DNA of 64,000 bases from Streptomyces zingiberis. Lineage in GTDB: Bacteria; Actinomycetota; Actinomycetes; Streptomycetales; Streptomycetaceae. The DNA lies in contig NZ_JAATEN010000019.1 in assembly GCF_012034935.1 (NCBI RefSeq), positions 1-64,000 of the forward strand, in the 5' to 3' direction. A program made the translations under genes and the position numbers. The notes beneath the pieces were generated by a model. It was not told where the DNA came from, did no database searches, and worked only from the letters and a program-made list of their open reading frames with translations. Numbering within the stretch: position 1 is the stretch's first letter; each line of letters opens with the position of its first letter. Below are positions 1 through 8,554 of the stretch, piece after piece.

Positions 1-526
1 GGGGGGGGGGGGGGGGCCCGGGGGGGGGGGGGGGGGGGGGGGGCCGCCCCCCCCCCCCCGGGGGGGGGGGGGGGGGGGGGGGCCCCGGGGGCCGGGGGCG
101 GGGGGGGGGGGCCGCGGGGGCGGGCGGTCGCGGGGCCCCCCCCCGCCGCGCCCCGCCGCCGCACCACCCCGCACCATCCCGCACCACCCCGCACCACCCC
201 GCACCACCGGCCCCGCCCCCGCACCACCGGCCCCGCCCCCGACCACCGGCCCCGCCCCCGACCACCGACCGCCGCCCCCGACCACCGACCGCCGCCCCCG
301 ACCCCCGACCGCCGGCCCCGACCTCTGACTCCCGACCTCCGGCCCTCGACCGCCGGCCCCTCCGGGAACCGCCCCACCGACCTCCCGTCCCACGCCCCCG
401 TCCCGCGCAGCTCGTTCCCCCCACCGACCGCCGGCCCCGCCGGGAGCCGGCGTCCGTCCCCGGTGGACGGCGCCCTCGCCTGTGGCGCCGTCCGCCGGGC
501 GCGGCCGAGACCTTCAGGAGCCGCCC
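1..526. repeat. Low-complexity G/C tracts and degenerate short tandem repeats
   Basis: The first 120 bases are almost pure G runs with short C runs, which is unlike any gene in this window and looks like a contig end or a sequencing artefact. Positions 161-210 are about five copies of a 10-bp unit (GCACCACCCC). Positions 201-319 are about six copies of a roughly 20-bp unit that drifts from GCACCACCGGCCCCGCCCCC towards a GACCACCGACC-type form. No coding signal is seen. The segment ends at the ribosome binding site of the acyl-CoA ligase gene. Confidence 0.6.
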
Positions 527-2473
527 GTGTCCCGCCCCCACCACAGCGCAGCGTCCGCTGCCACGCTCACCCCGACCGCCCCTCCCACCTCGCCCACGCC
601 GATGGTGACGCGGGCGGGCGGCACCGTCCGGGAGGTCGCCGTTCCCGCGCTCGTCCCGCCCGTCGAGCGGGGGTCGCTGGCGGACATCCCGTTCGTCAAC
701 GCCACCGAGGCGCCCACCGAGACCGTCCTCAGCCGGGCGCGGCCGGACGGCGGCTGGGGGGACGTCTCGGCGGCCACCTTCGCCCAGGAGGTGCTGGCCG
801 TCGCCAAGGGCCTGATCGCCCATGGCCTGGAGCCCGGCGACCGCCTGGCGATCATGGCCCGGACCACCTACGAGTGGACCCTGCTGGACTTCGCGGCCTG
901 GGCGGCCGGGCTGGTCACCGTCCCCGTCTACCCGACCTCCTCCGCCGAGCAGGCCCGGTGGATCCTCCAGGACTCCGCCACCGCCGCCTGCGTGGTGGAG
1001 GACATCGGGCAGGCCCGGCTGATCGGTTCCGTCCGCCCGGATCTGCCGGAGCTGAAACACGTCTGGCAGTTCGACGACGGCGCCGTCTCCGTCCTCGTGA
1101 AGGCCGGGGAGGACGTGGAGGACTCCGCGGTTGCCGCCCGCCGGGCGCTGCTGGGGCCCTACTCCGTCGCCACCCTCATCTACACCTCCGGCACCACCGG
1201 CCGCCCCAAGGGGTGTGTGCTCACCCACGGCAACTTCCTCGCCGAGGTGGACAACTCCATCGAACTGCTCCACCCCGTCTTCAAGTCGGTGTCCAAGGAG
1301 CCGGCCTCGACCCTGCTCTTCCTGCCGCTGTCCCACGTCTTCGGCCGGATGGTGGCCGTGGGCTGCCTGCGCGCCCGGGTCCGGCTGGGGCACGCGCCCT
1401 CCATCCAGACCGAGGAGCTGCTGGCCGGGCTGGCCGGCTTCCGCCCGACCTTCCTCCTCGCCATCCCCTACGTCCTGGAGAAGGTCTACAACACCGGGCG
1501 CGCCACCGCGGAGAAGATGGGCCGCGCCTCCTCCTTCGACCGCGCCGCCCGGATCGCCCGGCGGTACGGCGAGGCGGTGGAGGCCGCCCAGCACGGCACC
1601 GGCCCCGGCCCGGGGATCGGCCTGCGGGCCGCCCGCCTGCTCTACGACCCGCTGGTCTACCGGCGCATCCGGGCCGCGCTCGGCGGCAAGGTCCGCTACG
1701 CCATCTGCGGCGGCTCCCCCCTCGGCCACCCGCTCGCCGCCTTCTACGCCGGCGCCGGCATCCAGGTCTTCGAGGGGTACGGACTCACCGAGACCACCGC
1801 CGCCTCCACCGTCACGCCACCGCTGCGGCCCCGGCTCGGCACGGTCGGGCAGCCGCTGCCGGGTTCGGCCGTCCGGATCGCCGAGGACGGGGAGGTACTG
1901 CTCCGCGGCGGGCACGTCTTCGACGGTTACTGGGACTCCGGGGCCGGCCGGGCCGTCCCGGCGACGGACGTGGACGGCTGGTTCGCCACCGGTGACCTGG
2001 GCGCCCTCGACGCCGACGGCTATCTCACCATCACCGGCCGGAAGAAGGAGCTCCTCGTCACCGCCGCGGGGAAGAACGTCGCCCCCGCGCCGCTGGAGGA
2101 CCGGCTGCGGGCGCATCCGCTGGTCGGGCAGTGCATGGTGGTCGGTGACGACCGCCCGTACATCACCGCGCTGATCACCCTGGAGCCCGACGGGCTGCTG
2201 CACTGGCGGCGGATGCGGAAGAAGCAGGACGTCCCGCTCGGCGAACTGGTGCGCGATCCGGAACTCCTCGCCGACCTCCAGCGGGCCGTGGACGAGGCCA
2301 ACACCTCGGTCTCCCGGGCCGAGTCCATCCGCCGCTTCCGGGTGCTGGACCGGGAGTTCACCGAGGACGGCGGCCATCTGACGCCGTCGATGAAGCTGAA
2401 GCGCGCGGCGATCCACCGCGACTTCGGGGAGGAGATCGAGGAACTGTACCGGCGCGAGCGGAACGCGGGGTAG
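527..2473 (+). CDS. fadD: Long-chain fatty acid--CoA ligase (AMP-forming)
   Basis: This enzyme activates fatty acids to acyl-AMP and then acyl-CoA for degradation or lipid synthesis; it is a cytoplasmic, possibly membrane-associated, member of the ANL superfamily. The protein is 648 residues. The AMP-binding P-loop motif YTSGTTGRPKG lies near residue 220, the A5-type motif GYGLTETT near 418, and the hinge region FATGDLG followed by GRKKELL near 485-500. The length fits the FadD15-like long-chain group. I chose the GTG at 527 because CAGGAG lies 6 bases upstream; a GTG at 482 would only add a poorly conserved leader. The gene converges on the XRE regulator gene, with a GC-rich hairpin between them. 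Exact chain-length preference cannot be read from sequence. Confidence 0.93.
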   Translation: MSRPHHSAASAATLTPTAPPTSPTPMVTRAGGTVREVAVPALVPPVERGSLADIPFVNATEAPTETVLSRARPDGGWGDVSAATFAQEVLAVAKGLIAHGLEPGDRLAIMARTTYEWTLLDFAAWAAGLVTVPVYPTSSAEQARWILQDSATAACVVEDIGQARLIGSVRPDLPELKHVWQFDDGAVSVLVKAGEDVEDSAVAARRALLGPYSVATLIYTSGTTGRPKGCVLTHGNFLAEVDNSIELLHPVFKSVSKEPASTLLFLPLSHVFGRMVAVGCLRARVRLGHAPSIQTEELLAGLAGFRPTFLLAIPYVLEKVYNTGRATAEKMGRASSFDRAARIARRYGEAVEAAQHGTGPGPGIGLRAARLLYDPLVYRRIRAALGGKVRYAICGGSPLGHPLAAFYAGAGIQVFEGYGLTETTAASTVTPPLRPRLGTVGQPLPGSAVRIAEDGEVLLRGGHVFDGYWDSGAGRAVPATDVDGWFATGDLGALDADGYLTITGRKKELLVTAAGKNVAPAPLEDRLRAHPLVGQCMVVGDDRPYITALITLEPDGLLHWRRMRKKQDVPLGELVRDPELLADLQRAVDEANTSVSRAESIRRFRVLDREFTEDGGHLTPSMKLKRAAIHRDFGEEIEELYRRERNAG

Positions 2474-2703
2474 CCGTCCGGCCGGTCGTGCGGTGCGGCG
2501 CGGGGCCGGTGATCCCCGGACCGGGTGGGTGCTCGCGGGGATCGCCGGCGCGCGGGTCCATTCCGGGCGGGTCCGTTCTGCGCGGGCCCGGTCCGGGCGG
2601 GCCCGGTTCCGCGCCGGTCCGTTCCGCGCGGGCCGTGCCCCGGCCGCACGGTCCGCCCCCGTGCCGTGGTCTCCGGGACCGCCGCGGAGCCTCCCGCCGC
2701 GGA

Positions 2704-2729
2704 GCCTCCCGGCGCGCACGCCGGGAGGC
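2704..2729. terminator. Hairpin between convergent fadD and XRE gene
   Basis: The 11-bp arms GCCTCCCGGCG and CGCCGGGAGGC pair perfectly around the loop CGCA. There is no T tract on either side. It sits 10 bases past the stop of the minus-strand regulator gene and 230 bases past the fadD stop. The preceding stretch 2474-2703 holds no gene, only degenerate 5/10-bp GC-rich repeats of the GGGCGGGTCC type. Confidence 0.6.
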
Positions 2730-2738
2730 GGACGCGTC

Positions 2739-4283
2739 TCAGGAGGTGTCCGGCCGCTGCGCGATCCACTCGTCGCCGCCCGGCGGGTAGGCGTAGGCGG
2801 GGCGGCCGGCGCCGGAGCTGGTGCGGAACGGGGTGCCGCCGTTGTCGACGCGGACGCTGCCACGGCGGTCACCGCTGGACCACTCCAGGGTGAGATCCCA
2901 GCGGACGTCATACGCCGTGGTGCGGGCGGTGACGTAGAAGACCTCCGGGTCGGACTCGCTGACCTTGTACGGGAAGGACCGCACACCCCCGGCGGTCACC
3001 GCCGGGGAGCCGCCGTCGAGGTCGACGGAGAACTCCGTGGTGCCGACGTCGCCGCCGCACCCGGAGCCCATCGCGTAGTCGTTCCAGGCGAGCGGAGCGC
3101 CTTTCGAGACGACGCGCACGTGCAGCGCCTCCAGCACGACCGTCTCCTTCCCCGTGCCCTGCACGGTGAGGCCGACGCGCTGCTCCCCCGAGGAGACGGC
3201 TCCGTACGCGGCGGCCCAGCGGGGCGCGTCCTGTTCGCCGGCGGGCGGGCCGACCCGCTCGGGCTCGCTGTCGACCAGGAAGTTCTGGCTGCACGGGCCG
3301 GCGTAGACATAGGGGCGGGTGGCGACGGTGAGCGGTACGCCGGTCCCTCCGGTGGCGCCGCCGGCCCCGGGGCGGGCGCGCTCCGGCTCCCCGGCGGACG
3401 GCCTTCCGGCGGACTGCTCCCCGGCTCCCGCGCCGCGGGAGGCGGAGGGCGTGGGCGAGCCCGACGGCGGCGCAGATGAGTCCTCCGCCCGTGCGGGGCC
3501 GGAGGTGTCCACGGACCCGGCGGTCCCACCGCCGGCCCGGTCCCCGCGGTCCGCGGAGGTGGCCAGGTAGGCGGCGAGCACGGTGATCGCGGTGACCGTG
3601 ACGGCGACGGCGACGGCGAGCGGGGCACGGTACCGCCGGGACCGGGTGCGGGCCGGGACCGGGGCGCCGGGGCCGGCGGCGGGACCCGGCCCGTCGGCCC
3701 CGGGGCGAGCGGCTCCCGTGGGCTCCGGGCCCTTCGCCGGGCCCGGGGGCGTGTCCTCCGCGCCGGCGGCGCGCCCGGCGGCGTCCCCGGCCGGGCCGCC
3801 GGGGCGGGAGCCGACGGCGGGTGCCGAGTCCTCCTGCTCCGGGTGGGCCTCCTGCTCCGGCCGGGTTCCCTGCTCCGGCCGAACCCCCTGCTCCGGCCGG
3901 GCGTCCTGCCCCGGTGCGGGCGATCGCTCCGGTTCCCCCGGGGCCCCGGCCGGGGCATTCCGCCCCGCTCCGTCCCGCCCGGCTTCGTCCCGCCCCGCTC
4001 CCCTACGCCTCCGCGCCGCGTCCGCCACGATCCACCGCCGGTGCAGCTCGACCAGCTCGGGACGGGTCGCCCGGCAGAGCCGGGCGAGCCGTTCGACCGG
4101 GGCGTAGTCGGCCGGGACGGCGGTGGCGTTGCAGTAGCGGTGCAAGGTCGACGTGCTCATGTGGAGCCGCTTGGCGAGCGTCCCGTAACTCAACCCCGAG
4201 CGCTCCTTGAGTTCCCGCAGCAACGCCGCGAAATCCTCCGCCTCCTCGGTGGCCCCCGTCGCACCTGCCGCCCCCGGATCCAT
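2739..4283 (-). CDS. Membrane-anchored XRE-family helix-turn-helix protein with extracytoplasmic domain
   Basis: The 514-residue protein has a cytoplasmic N-terminal helix-turn-helix (about residues 15-80, including LSYGTLAKRLHMSTSTLHRY). A Pro/Glu/Gln/Ala-rich linker follows, containing four imperfect PEQ repeats (about 127-150). One transmembrane helix lies at about 218-240 (LAVAVAVTVTAITVLAAYL). The C-terminal region of about 270 residues is predicted to be outside the membrane. This topology suggests a one-component sensor in which an extracellular event changes DNA binding, but the ligand is unknown. The ATG at 4283 is preceded by GGAGAGGGGAG; the reading frame is open further upstream without a better start. 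The gene is divergent from the DUF4232 lipoprotein gene, separated by about 200 bases, so that gene is a plausible target. Confidence 0.85.
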   Translation of the reverse strand: MDPGAAGATGATEEAEDFAALLRELKERSGLSYGTLAKRLHMSTSTLHRYCNATAVPADYAPVERLARLCRATRPELVELHRRWIVADAARRRRGAGRDEAGRDGAGRNAPAGAPGEPERSPAPGQDARPEQGVRPEQGTRPEQEAHPEQEDSAPAVGSRPGGPAGDAAGRAAGAEDTPPGPAKGPEPTGAARPGADGPGPAAGPGAPVPARTRSRRYRAPLAVAVAVTVTAITVLAAYLATSADRGDRAGGGTAGSVDTSGPARAEDSSAPPSGSPTPSASRGAGAGEQSAGRPSAGEPERARPGAGGATGGTGVPLTVATRPYVYAGPCSQNFLVDSEPERVGPPAGEQDAPRWAAAYGAVSSGEQRVGLTVQGTGKETVVLEALHVRVVSKGAPLAWNDYAMGSGCGGDVGTTEFSVDLDGGSPAVTAGGVRSFPYKVSESDPEVFYVTARTTAYDVRWDLTLEWSSGDRRGSVRVDNGGTPFRTSSGAGRPAYAYPPGGDEWIAQRPDTS

Positions 4284-4479
4284 CGCTCCCCTCTCCGTTC
4301 TCGGGCCCGGCGTGTCCCGTTCCCGCGTTCCAGGAACGCCGTGTTCCCCCAGGTCACGGCCGGTTCGGGCGTTCCCGCGTCCCCAACTGCCGGGTGACCG
4401 TGGCGGTGGGGACGGACGGCCGCACAAGCTGGGGCCATCCAAGCACCGCACCCACCACAGCACCGAAAGGCGCCATCAC

Positions 4480-5196
4480 ATGCTCAGCATCCGGAACTCC
4501 CGCCCGCGCTTCCTGGCGGCCGCCGCGACCGGCGTGCTCGCGGTCCTCTCCCTGACGGCGTGCGACGACGGCTCCGGCGTCCGCGACGAGGGCTCCGCCG
4601 CGATCCGCACCGCCACCACCCCCGACTCACCGCGGTCCGGCGCCGGTTCCCTCCCCGGCGAGGACGCGCGGCCGGCGTCCGGCGGTTCGAAGCAGGCCGG
4701 GGACAAGACCAACGGGGTGGTCCCCGCGTCGTCCGAGCGGGACGGGGCCGGCGAGGGTGGCGACGCCACCGCCGTCACCTGCCGGAGCGCCAACACCAGG
4801 ACCGTCGCGTCCCTCGTGCGGCGGCCGCTGAACCACCTCCTGCTCACGGTCACCAACACCGGGAGCCGCACCTGCCACCTGTACACGTATCCGGCCGTCC
4901 GTTTCGGCGAGGCGCAGTCCGTGCCGCCGGCCATCGAGGAGAGCCGCCCGCAGGCCGTCGTCACCCTGGAGCCGGGCGAGTCCGGCTACGCCTCCGTGAT
5001 CCTGTCCGCGGCCGACGGCAGCGGCTCCGGGACCCACACGGAGCGGTCCCTGTCCGTCCACTTCTTCGGGGCCGACGGCGGCGGGAGCGTCGGGGGGCCG
5101 GCCCACCCCGAACTGCCCGCCGGGGGTGTGCGGGTGGACGACACCCTCAAGGTCTCGTACTGGCAGGCTTCGCGGGAGGACGCCCTCCTCTGGTGA
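4480..5196 (+). CDS. DUF4232-type secreted lipoprotein
   Basis: The 238-residue protein begins with a basic n-region and a hydrophobic stretch, then a lipobox-like LTAC near residues 24-27, so it is predicted to be lipidated and held on the outer face of the membrane. A Ser/Gly-rich spacer is followed by a DUF4232-like beta domain (about residues 100-235) with the paired cysteines CRSAN and TCHLYTY and a C-terminal LKVSYWQAS. The family is common in Streptomyces and has no established function. The ATG at 4480 is preceded by GAAAGG. It is divergent from the membrane-anchored XRE gene and ends at a strong hairpin. Confidence 0.85.
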   Translation: MLSIRNSRPRFLAAAATGVLAVLSLTACDDGSGVRDEGSAAIRTATTPDSPRSGAGSLPGEDARPASGGSKQAGDKTNGVVPASSERDGAGEGGDATAVTCRSANTRTVASLVRRPLNHLLLTVTNTGSRTCHLYTYPAVRFGEAQSVPPAIEESRPQAVVTLEPGESGYASVILSAADGSGSGTHTERSLSVHFFGADGGGSVGGPAHPELPAGGVRVDDTLKVSYWQASREDALLW

Positions 5197-5216
5197 CACC
5201 GCCGCCGGAGACGGGC

Positions 5217-5258
5217 AGGAGCCCCGCTCCCCCGGCAAGCCGGGGGAGCGGGGCTCCT
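5217..5258. terminator. Perfect 20-bp bidirectional terminator hairpin
   Basis: The arms 5217-5236 and 5239-5258 are exact reverse complements, separated only by AA. The hairpin lies between the convergent lipoprotein and cold-shock genes and is placed to stop transcription in both directions. There is no T tract, which is common for Streptomyces terminators. Confidence 0.85.
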
Positions 5259-5306
5259 TGGGTACTGCGGTCGGCCGCGATCGGCCGGCCCGGTGATCGC
5301 CGAGGA

Positions 5307-5510
5307 TCAGGCCGGGGTGACGTTCTCCGCCTGCGGGCCCTTCGGGCCCTGGGTCACGTCGAAGTTCACGGGCTGGTTCTCCTCCAGGGAGCGGAAACCA
5401 GACGCGTTGATCGCGGAGTAGTGGACGAAGACGTCGGGGCCGCCGCCGTCCTGGGCGATGAAGCCGAAGCCCTTCTCGGCGTTGAACCACTTGACGGTTC
5501 CGGTAGCCAT
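5307..5510 (-). CDS. Cold-shock domain protein (CspA family)
   Basis: This 67-residue protein is a single cold-shock domain that binds single-stranded RNA and DNA and acts as an RNA chaperone. The RNP1 motif KGFGFI is at residues 13-18 and the RNP2 motif VFVHY at 27-31. Length and ends match the standard bacterial family. A strong AAGGAGGGC ribosome binding site lies just before the ATG. The gene has a leader of about 125 bases containing a terminator-like hairpin (see separate entry), which suggests control at the RNA level. In S. coelicolor a csp gene also precedes mqnA (from memory). Confidence 0.97.
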   Translation of the reverse strand: MATGTVKWFNAEKGFGFIAQDGGGPDVFVHYSAINASGFRSLEENQPVNFDVTQGPKGPQAENVTPA

Positions 5511-5562
5511 AAAGCCCTCCTTGGGCCAAAGGGTTGCCCTGCTCCAGAACCTGCAAGAAGTC

Positions 5563-5605
5563 TGAAGAAAACGAGAGCCCGCGGAGTCACATGATCCGCA
5601 GGCTC
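5563..5605 (-). promoter_or_regulatory. Terminator-like attenuator hairpin in the csp leader
   Basis: Read on the minus strand, GAGCCTGCGGA (5605-5595) pairs with TCCGCGGGCTC (5585-5575) around a 9-base loop. This gives an 11-bp stem with one U.G pair. It is followed at once by TCGTTTTCTT, a rare T-rich run in this genome. A stem plus U tract upstream of the start codon resembles an intrinsic terminator acting as an attenuator. Read-through at low temperature is a reasonable guess, not shown. Confidence 0.55.
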
Positions 5606-5642
5606 TGTACTGCTAGGGAAACCAAACTGCAACTTGCCGTGA

Positions 5643-5648
5643 GCCTAA
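5643..5648 (-). promoter_or_regulatory. Candidate -10 box of the csp gene
   Basis: TAGGCT on the minus strand fits the Streptomyces TAnnnT pattern. It would give a transcript starting near 5637 with a leader of about 125 bases that includes the attenuator-like hairpin. No clear -35 was recognised. Confidence 0.35.
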
Positions 5649-6104
5649 CACGGTCGCTTCCCGGCGGGAATGAGGCGAAGATCACTCGTGGCGAGGCGCC
5701 CGGCATCTTGCAGAACCGGCTGTGACCTGGGCCGCGATGGAGGACCGAGGGTCCGCCGGCGGCGGCTCCTCGGTCCTCCATCCGGCCGGGACGGCTCCGG
5801 GCGACGCTCCGGGGTCACCCGCCGGAGCCGCCGGAATCACTCGTACGGATCACCGCGGTGGTCCGTACCTTGCCGCCACGGACGGCGAGGACCCGCGAGA
5901 TCGCCGGGCTCGCCACGGCCATCAGGGTGAACGGGGTGGCCGGGTGGCGGATCGGGGGGCCGGAGCGGACGGGCCGGAGGGGCGCCCGGGCGGACCCACG
6001 CCCCGTCGCCGCCCCGGCCACCGTCCCCCGTCCGCCGCCCGGCTCACCCCCGGCCGGCCGCGTCCCCGCGGTGCCCCGCTCCCGGCGCCCGTCCCGGACG
6101 GCGT
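5649..6104. other. Intergenic region between csp and mqnA
   Basis: No convincing gene is seen. The one clear structure is a 14-bp perfect inverted repeat, ATGGAGGACCGAGG (5737-5750) and CCTCGGTCCTCCAT (5768-5781), with a 17-base GC-rich loop that could fold further. Because the flanking genes are divergent, it is not an obvious terminator. The rest is GC-rich sequence without features. Confidence 0.5.
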
Positions 6105-6119
6105 TAGCCTCGTGGAGTG
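6105..6119 (+). promoter_or_regulatory. Candidate leaderless promoter of mqnA
   Basis: The -10-like box TAGCCT (6105-6110) is followed by six bases and then the GTG start at 6117, where transcription would be expected to begin. No Shine-Dalgarno sequence precedes this GTG. This arrangement is typical of leaderless Streptomyces transcripts. Confidence 0.45.
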
Positions 6120-7136
6120 GACCATTCCGACCCCATCGCCCCGGCGGGGCCCGCGGACCCCGCGCCCCGGCCCGGCCGTCCGGCGCCCGCACCGGGGCTC
6201 CCGCACGGTGACGCCGACGGCCGCGACCGCCGTGCCCCCCGGGCCTCCGGCGTCGCCCATGAGCGGCGCGACCGGCCCCGGGTGGGCCACATCCAGTTCC
6301 TCAACTGCCTGCCCCTGTACTGGGGACTCGCCCGCACCGGCACCCTGCTCGACCTGGACCTGTGCAAGGACACCCCGGAGAGGCTCAGCGAACGGCTGAT
6401 CGCCGGGGACCTGGACATGGGGCCGGTCACCCTCGTGGAGTTCCTCCGCCACGCCGACGAGCTGGTGGCCCTTCCGGACATCGCGGTGGGCTGCGACGGG
6501 CCCGTCATGTCCTGCCACATCGTCTCCCAGCTCCCGCTGGACCGGCTGGACGGGGAGCGCGTCGCGCTCGGCTCGACCTCCCGCACCTCGGTGCGGCTCG
6601 CGCAGCTCCTGCTCGCCGAGCGCTACGGCATCGCCCCGGACTACTACAGCTGCCCGCCCGACCTGGGGCTGATGATGCGGGAGGCGCAGGCGGGGGTGCT
6701 CATCGGCGATCCCGCCCTGCGCGCCGCGCTGCACGAGGCGCCCCGCTACGGGCTGGGCGTGCACGACCTGGGGCAGCTCTGGAAGGAGTGGACGGGCCTG
6801 CCGTTCGTCTTCGCCGTCTGGGCCGTCCGCCGCGACTACCTGGCGCGCGAACCCGAACTGGTGCGCGAGGTCCATGAGGCCTTCCTGGCCTCCCGGGACC
6901 TGTCCCTGCAAGAGGTCACCAAGGTGGCCGAACAGGCGGCTCGCTGGGAGGCGTTCGACTCCGGGGTGCTCGAACGCTATTTCACCACCCTCGACTTCAG
7001 CCTCGGCCCGCGCCAGCTCGCCGGCATCGCGGAGTTCGCCCGCCGTACCGGTCCGACGACGGGCTTCCCGGCGGACGTCCGGGTCCGGCTGCTCGGGGAC
7101 GAGTCCACCGATGCCCCCGGCGGCGGGGGCACGTAG
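6117..7136 (+). CDS. mqnA: Chorismate dehydratase MqnA (futalosine menaquinone pathway)
   Basis: MqnA removes water from chorismate to give 3-[(1-carboxyvinyl)oxy]benzoate, the first step of the futalosine route to menaquinone. The protein is 339 residues. The conserved block VGHIQFLNCLPLYWGL starts near residue 55, followed by GDLDMGPVTLVEFL, the SSTSRTSVRL-like segment GSTSRTSVRLAQLL, and WKEWTGLPFVFAVW, all typical of the periplasmic-binding-protein-like fold. About 45 extra residues precede the core. The start MDHSDP resembles the MDNS start I remember for the S. coelicolor protein, which supports the GTG at 6117 with an insertion after it. A start just before VGHIQF remains possible. mqnC follows, 156 bases downstream. 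Confidence 0.93.
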   Translation: MDHSDPIAPAGPADPAPRPGRPAPAPGLPHGDADGRDRRAPRASGVAHERRDRPRVGHIQFLNCLPLYWGLARTGTLLDLDLCKDTPERLSERLIAGDLDMGPVTLVEFLRHADELVALPDIAVGCDGPVMSCHIVSQLPLDRLDGERVALGSTSRTSVRLAQLLLAERYGIAPDYYSCPPDLGLMMREAQAGVLIGDPALRAALHEAPRYGLGVHDLGQLWKEWTGLPFVFAVWAVRRDYLAREPELVREVHEAFLASRDLSLQEVTKVAEQAARWEAFDSGVLERYFTTLDFSLGPRQLAGIAEFARRTGPTTGFPADVRVRLLGDESTDAPGGGGT

Positions 7137-7244
7137 CCGGACCCGTGGCCGGGGGAGTCCCGGGCGCCCCGGCGCCGGTGGCCGGGCGGTGGGGGAGCGG
7201 CCGCGGGGGAACGCCCGCCCCGCCGGGGCCGGGGTGGGGTCACG

Positions 7245-7250
7245 TACGCT
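7245..7250 (+). promoter_or_regulatory. Candidate -10 box upstream of mqnC
   Basis: TACGCT fits the TAnnnT pattern and lies 42 bases before the mqnC start. It would allow mqnC to be transcribed separately from mqnA. No good -35 is visible. Confidence 0.3.
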
Positions 7251-7292
7251 GGATCGGTTCGTACACATCTTCCGGAAGGGACGGATGCCCCG

Positions 7293-8507
7293 GTGCCCGA
7301 GAACGCCGAGTCCCCGGACTCGAACCGCGCAGCCGTACTCGCCCGCGCCGCCGAGGGCGGCCGGATCACCCCGGAAGAAGCGCTCGACCTCTACCGTCAC
7401 GCCCCGCTGCACGCCCTGGGCGCCGCCGCCGACGCCGCGCGCCGCCGCCGCTACGCGGGCATCGAGCACATCGCGACGTACATCATCGAGCGCAACATCA
7501 ACTACACCAACGTCTGCGTCACGGCGTGCAAGTTCTGCGCCTTCTACGCGGCCCCCAAGGACACCGCCAAGGGCTGGACCCGCGACCTCGACGACATCCT
7601 GCGCCGCTGCGCCGAGACCGTCGAACTGGGCGGCACCCAGATCATGTTCCAGGGCGGTCACCACCCGGACTACGGGGTCGAGTACTACGAGGAGCACTTC
7701 TCCGCGATCAAGAAGGCGTTCCCGCAGCTCGTCATCCACTCCCTCGGCGCCTCCGAGGTCGACCACATGGCCCGGATCTCCGGGGTCACCCCCGAAGAGG
7801 CGATCCGCCGCATCCACGCCGCCGGCCTGGACTCCTTCGCGGGTGCCGGCGCCGAGCTGCTGCCCGCCCGGCCGCGGAAGGTGATCGCGCCGCTCAAGGA
7901 GTCCGGCGAGCGGTGGCTGGAGATCATGGAGACGGCGCACCGGCTGGGCGTCGAGTCCACCTCCACCATGCTGATGGGCACCGGCGAGACCAACGCCGAG
8001 CGGATCGAGCACCTGCGGATGATCCGGGACGTCCAGGACCGCACCGGCGGCTTCCGCGCCTTCATCCCGTACACCTACCAGCCGGAGAACAACCACCTGA
8101 AGGGCCGGACCCAGGCCACGCTCTTCGAGTACCTGCGGATCATCGCCGTGGCCCGCCTCTTCCTCGACAACGTCGCCCACATCCAGGGCTCCTGGCTGAC
8201 CACCGGCAAGGAGGCCGGCCAGCTCTCGCTGCACTACGGCGCGGACGACCTGGGCTCGGTGATGCTGGAGGAGAACGTCGTCTCCTCGGCCGGCGCCCGG
8301 CACCGCTCCAACCGGCTGGAGCTGCTCCACCTGATCCGGGCCGCGGGCCGCGTCCCGGCGCAGCGCGCGACCACGTACGAGCACCTGGTGGTGCACGACG
8401 ACCCGGCGAACGACCCCACCGACGACCACGTCGTCTCCCATCTCTCCTCCACGGCCATCGAGGGCGGCACCGCCCATCCCGAGCTGAAGCTCGTCGACGC
8501 CGGCTGA
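7293..8507 (+). CDS. mqnC: Cyclic dehypoxanthinyl futalosine synthase MqnC (radical SAM)
   Basis: MqnC is a radical SAM enzyme that cyclises dehypoxanthine futalosine in menaquinone biosynthesis. The 404-residue protein carries the 4Fe-4S/SAM motif CVTACKFC with cysteines at 75, 79 and 82. The substrate-region signatures GGHHPDYGVEYY and PYTYQPENNHL are also present. Length is normal for the family. The GTG at 7293 is preceded by GGAAGGG about 12 bases upstream. The gene directly follows mqnA here, whereas in S. coelicolor the two are SCO4506 and SCO4550 (from memory). A large palindrome follows the stop codon. Confidence 0.95.
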   Translation: MPENAESPDSNRAAVLARAAEGGRITPEEALDLYRHAPLHALGAAADAARRRRYAGIEHIATYIIERNINYTNVCVTACKFCAFYAAPKDTAKGWTRDLDDILRRCAETVELGGTQIMFQGGHHPDYGVEYYEEHFSAIKKAFPQLVIHSLGASEVDHMARISGVTPEEAIRRIHAAGLDSFAGAGAELLPARPRKVIAPLKESGERWLEIMETAHRLGVESTSTMLMGTGETNAERIEHLRMIRDVQDRTGGFRAFIPYTYQPENNHLKGRTQATLFEYLRIIAVARLFLDNVAHIQGSWLTTGKEAGQLSLHYGADDLGSVMLEENVVSSAGARHRSNRLELLHLIRAAGRVPAQRATTYEHLVVHDDPANDPTDDHVVSHLSSTAIEGGTAHPELKLVDAG

Positions 8508-8525
8508 GCGGGCCGGGCGCCCGGG

Positions 8526-8551
8526 CCCGGGACCCGGGCCCGGGTCCCGGG
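8526..8551. terminator. 26-bp perfect palindrome after mqnC
   Basis: Two 13-base halves (8526-8538 and 8539-8551) built from CCCGGG units are exact reverse complements. It begins 18 bases after the mqnC stop codon and probably ends the transcript. Confidence 0.6.
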
Positions 8552-8554
8552 TCC

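Noticed and set aside
5722..6399. Open frame overlapping the mqnA start
   Set aside because: It runs out of frame through conserved mqnA sequence and has no recognisable protein features.
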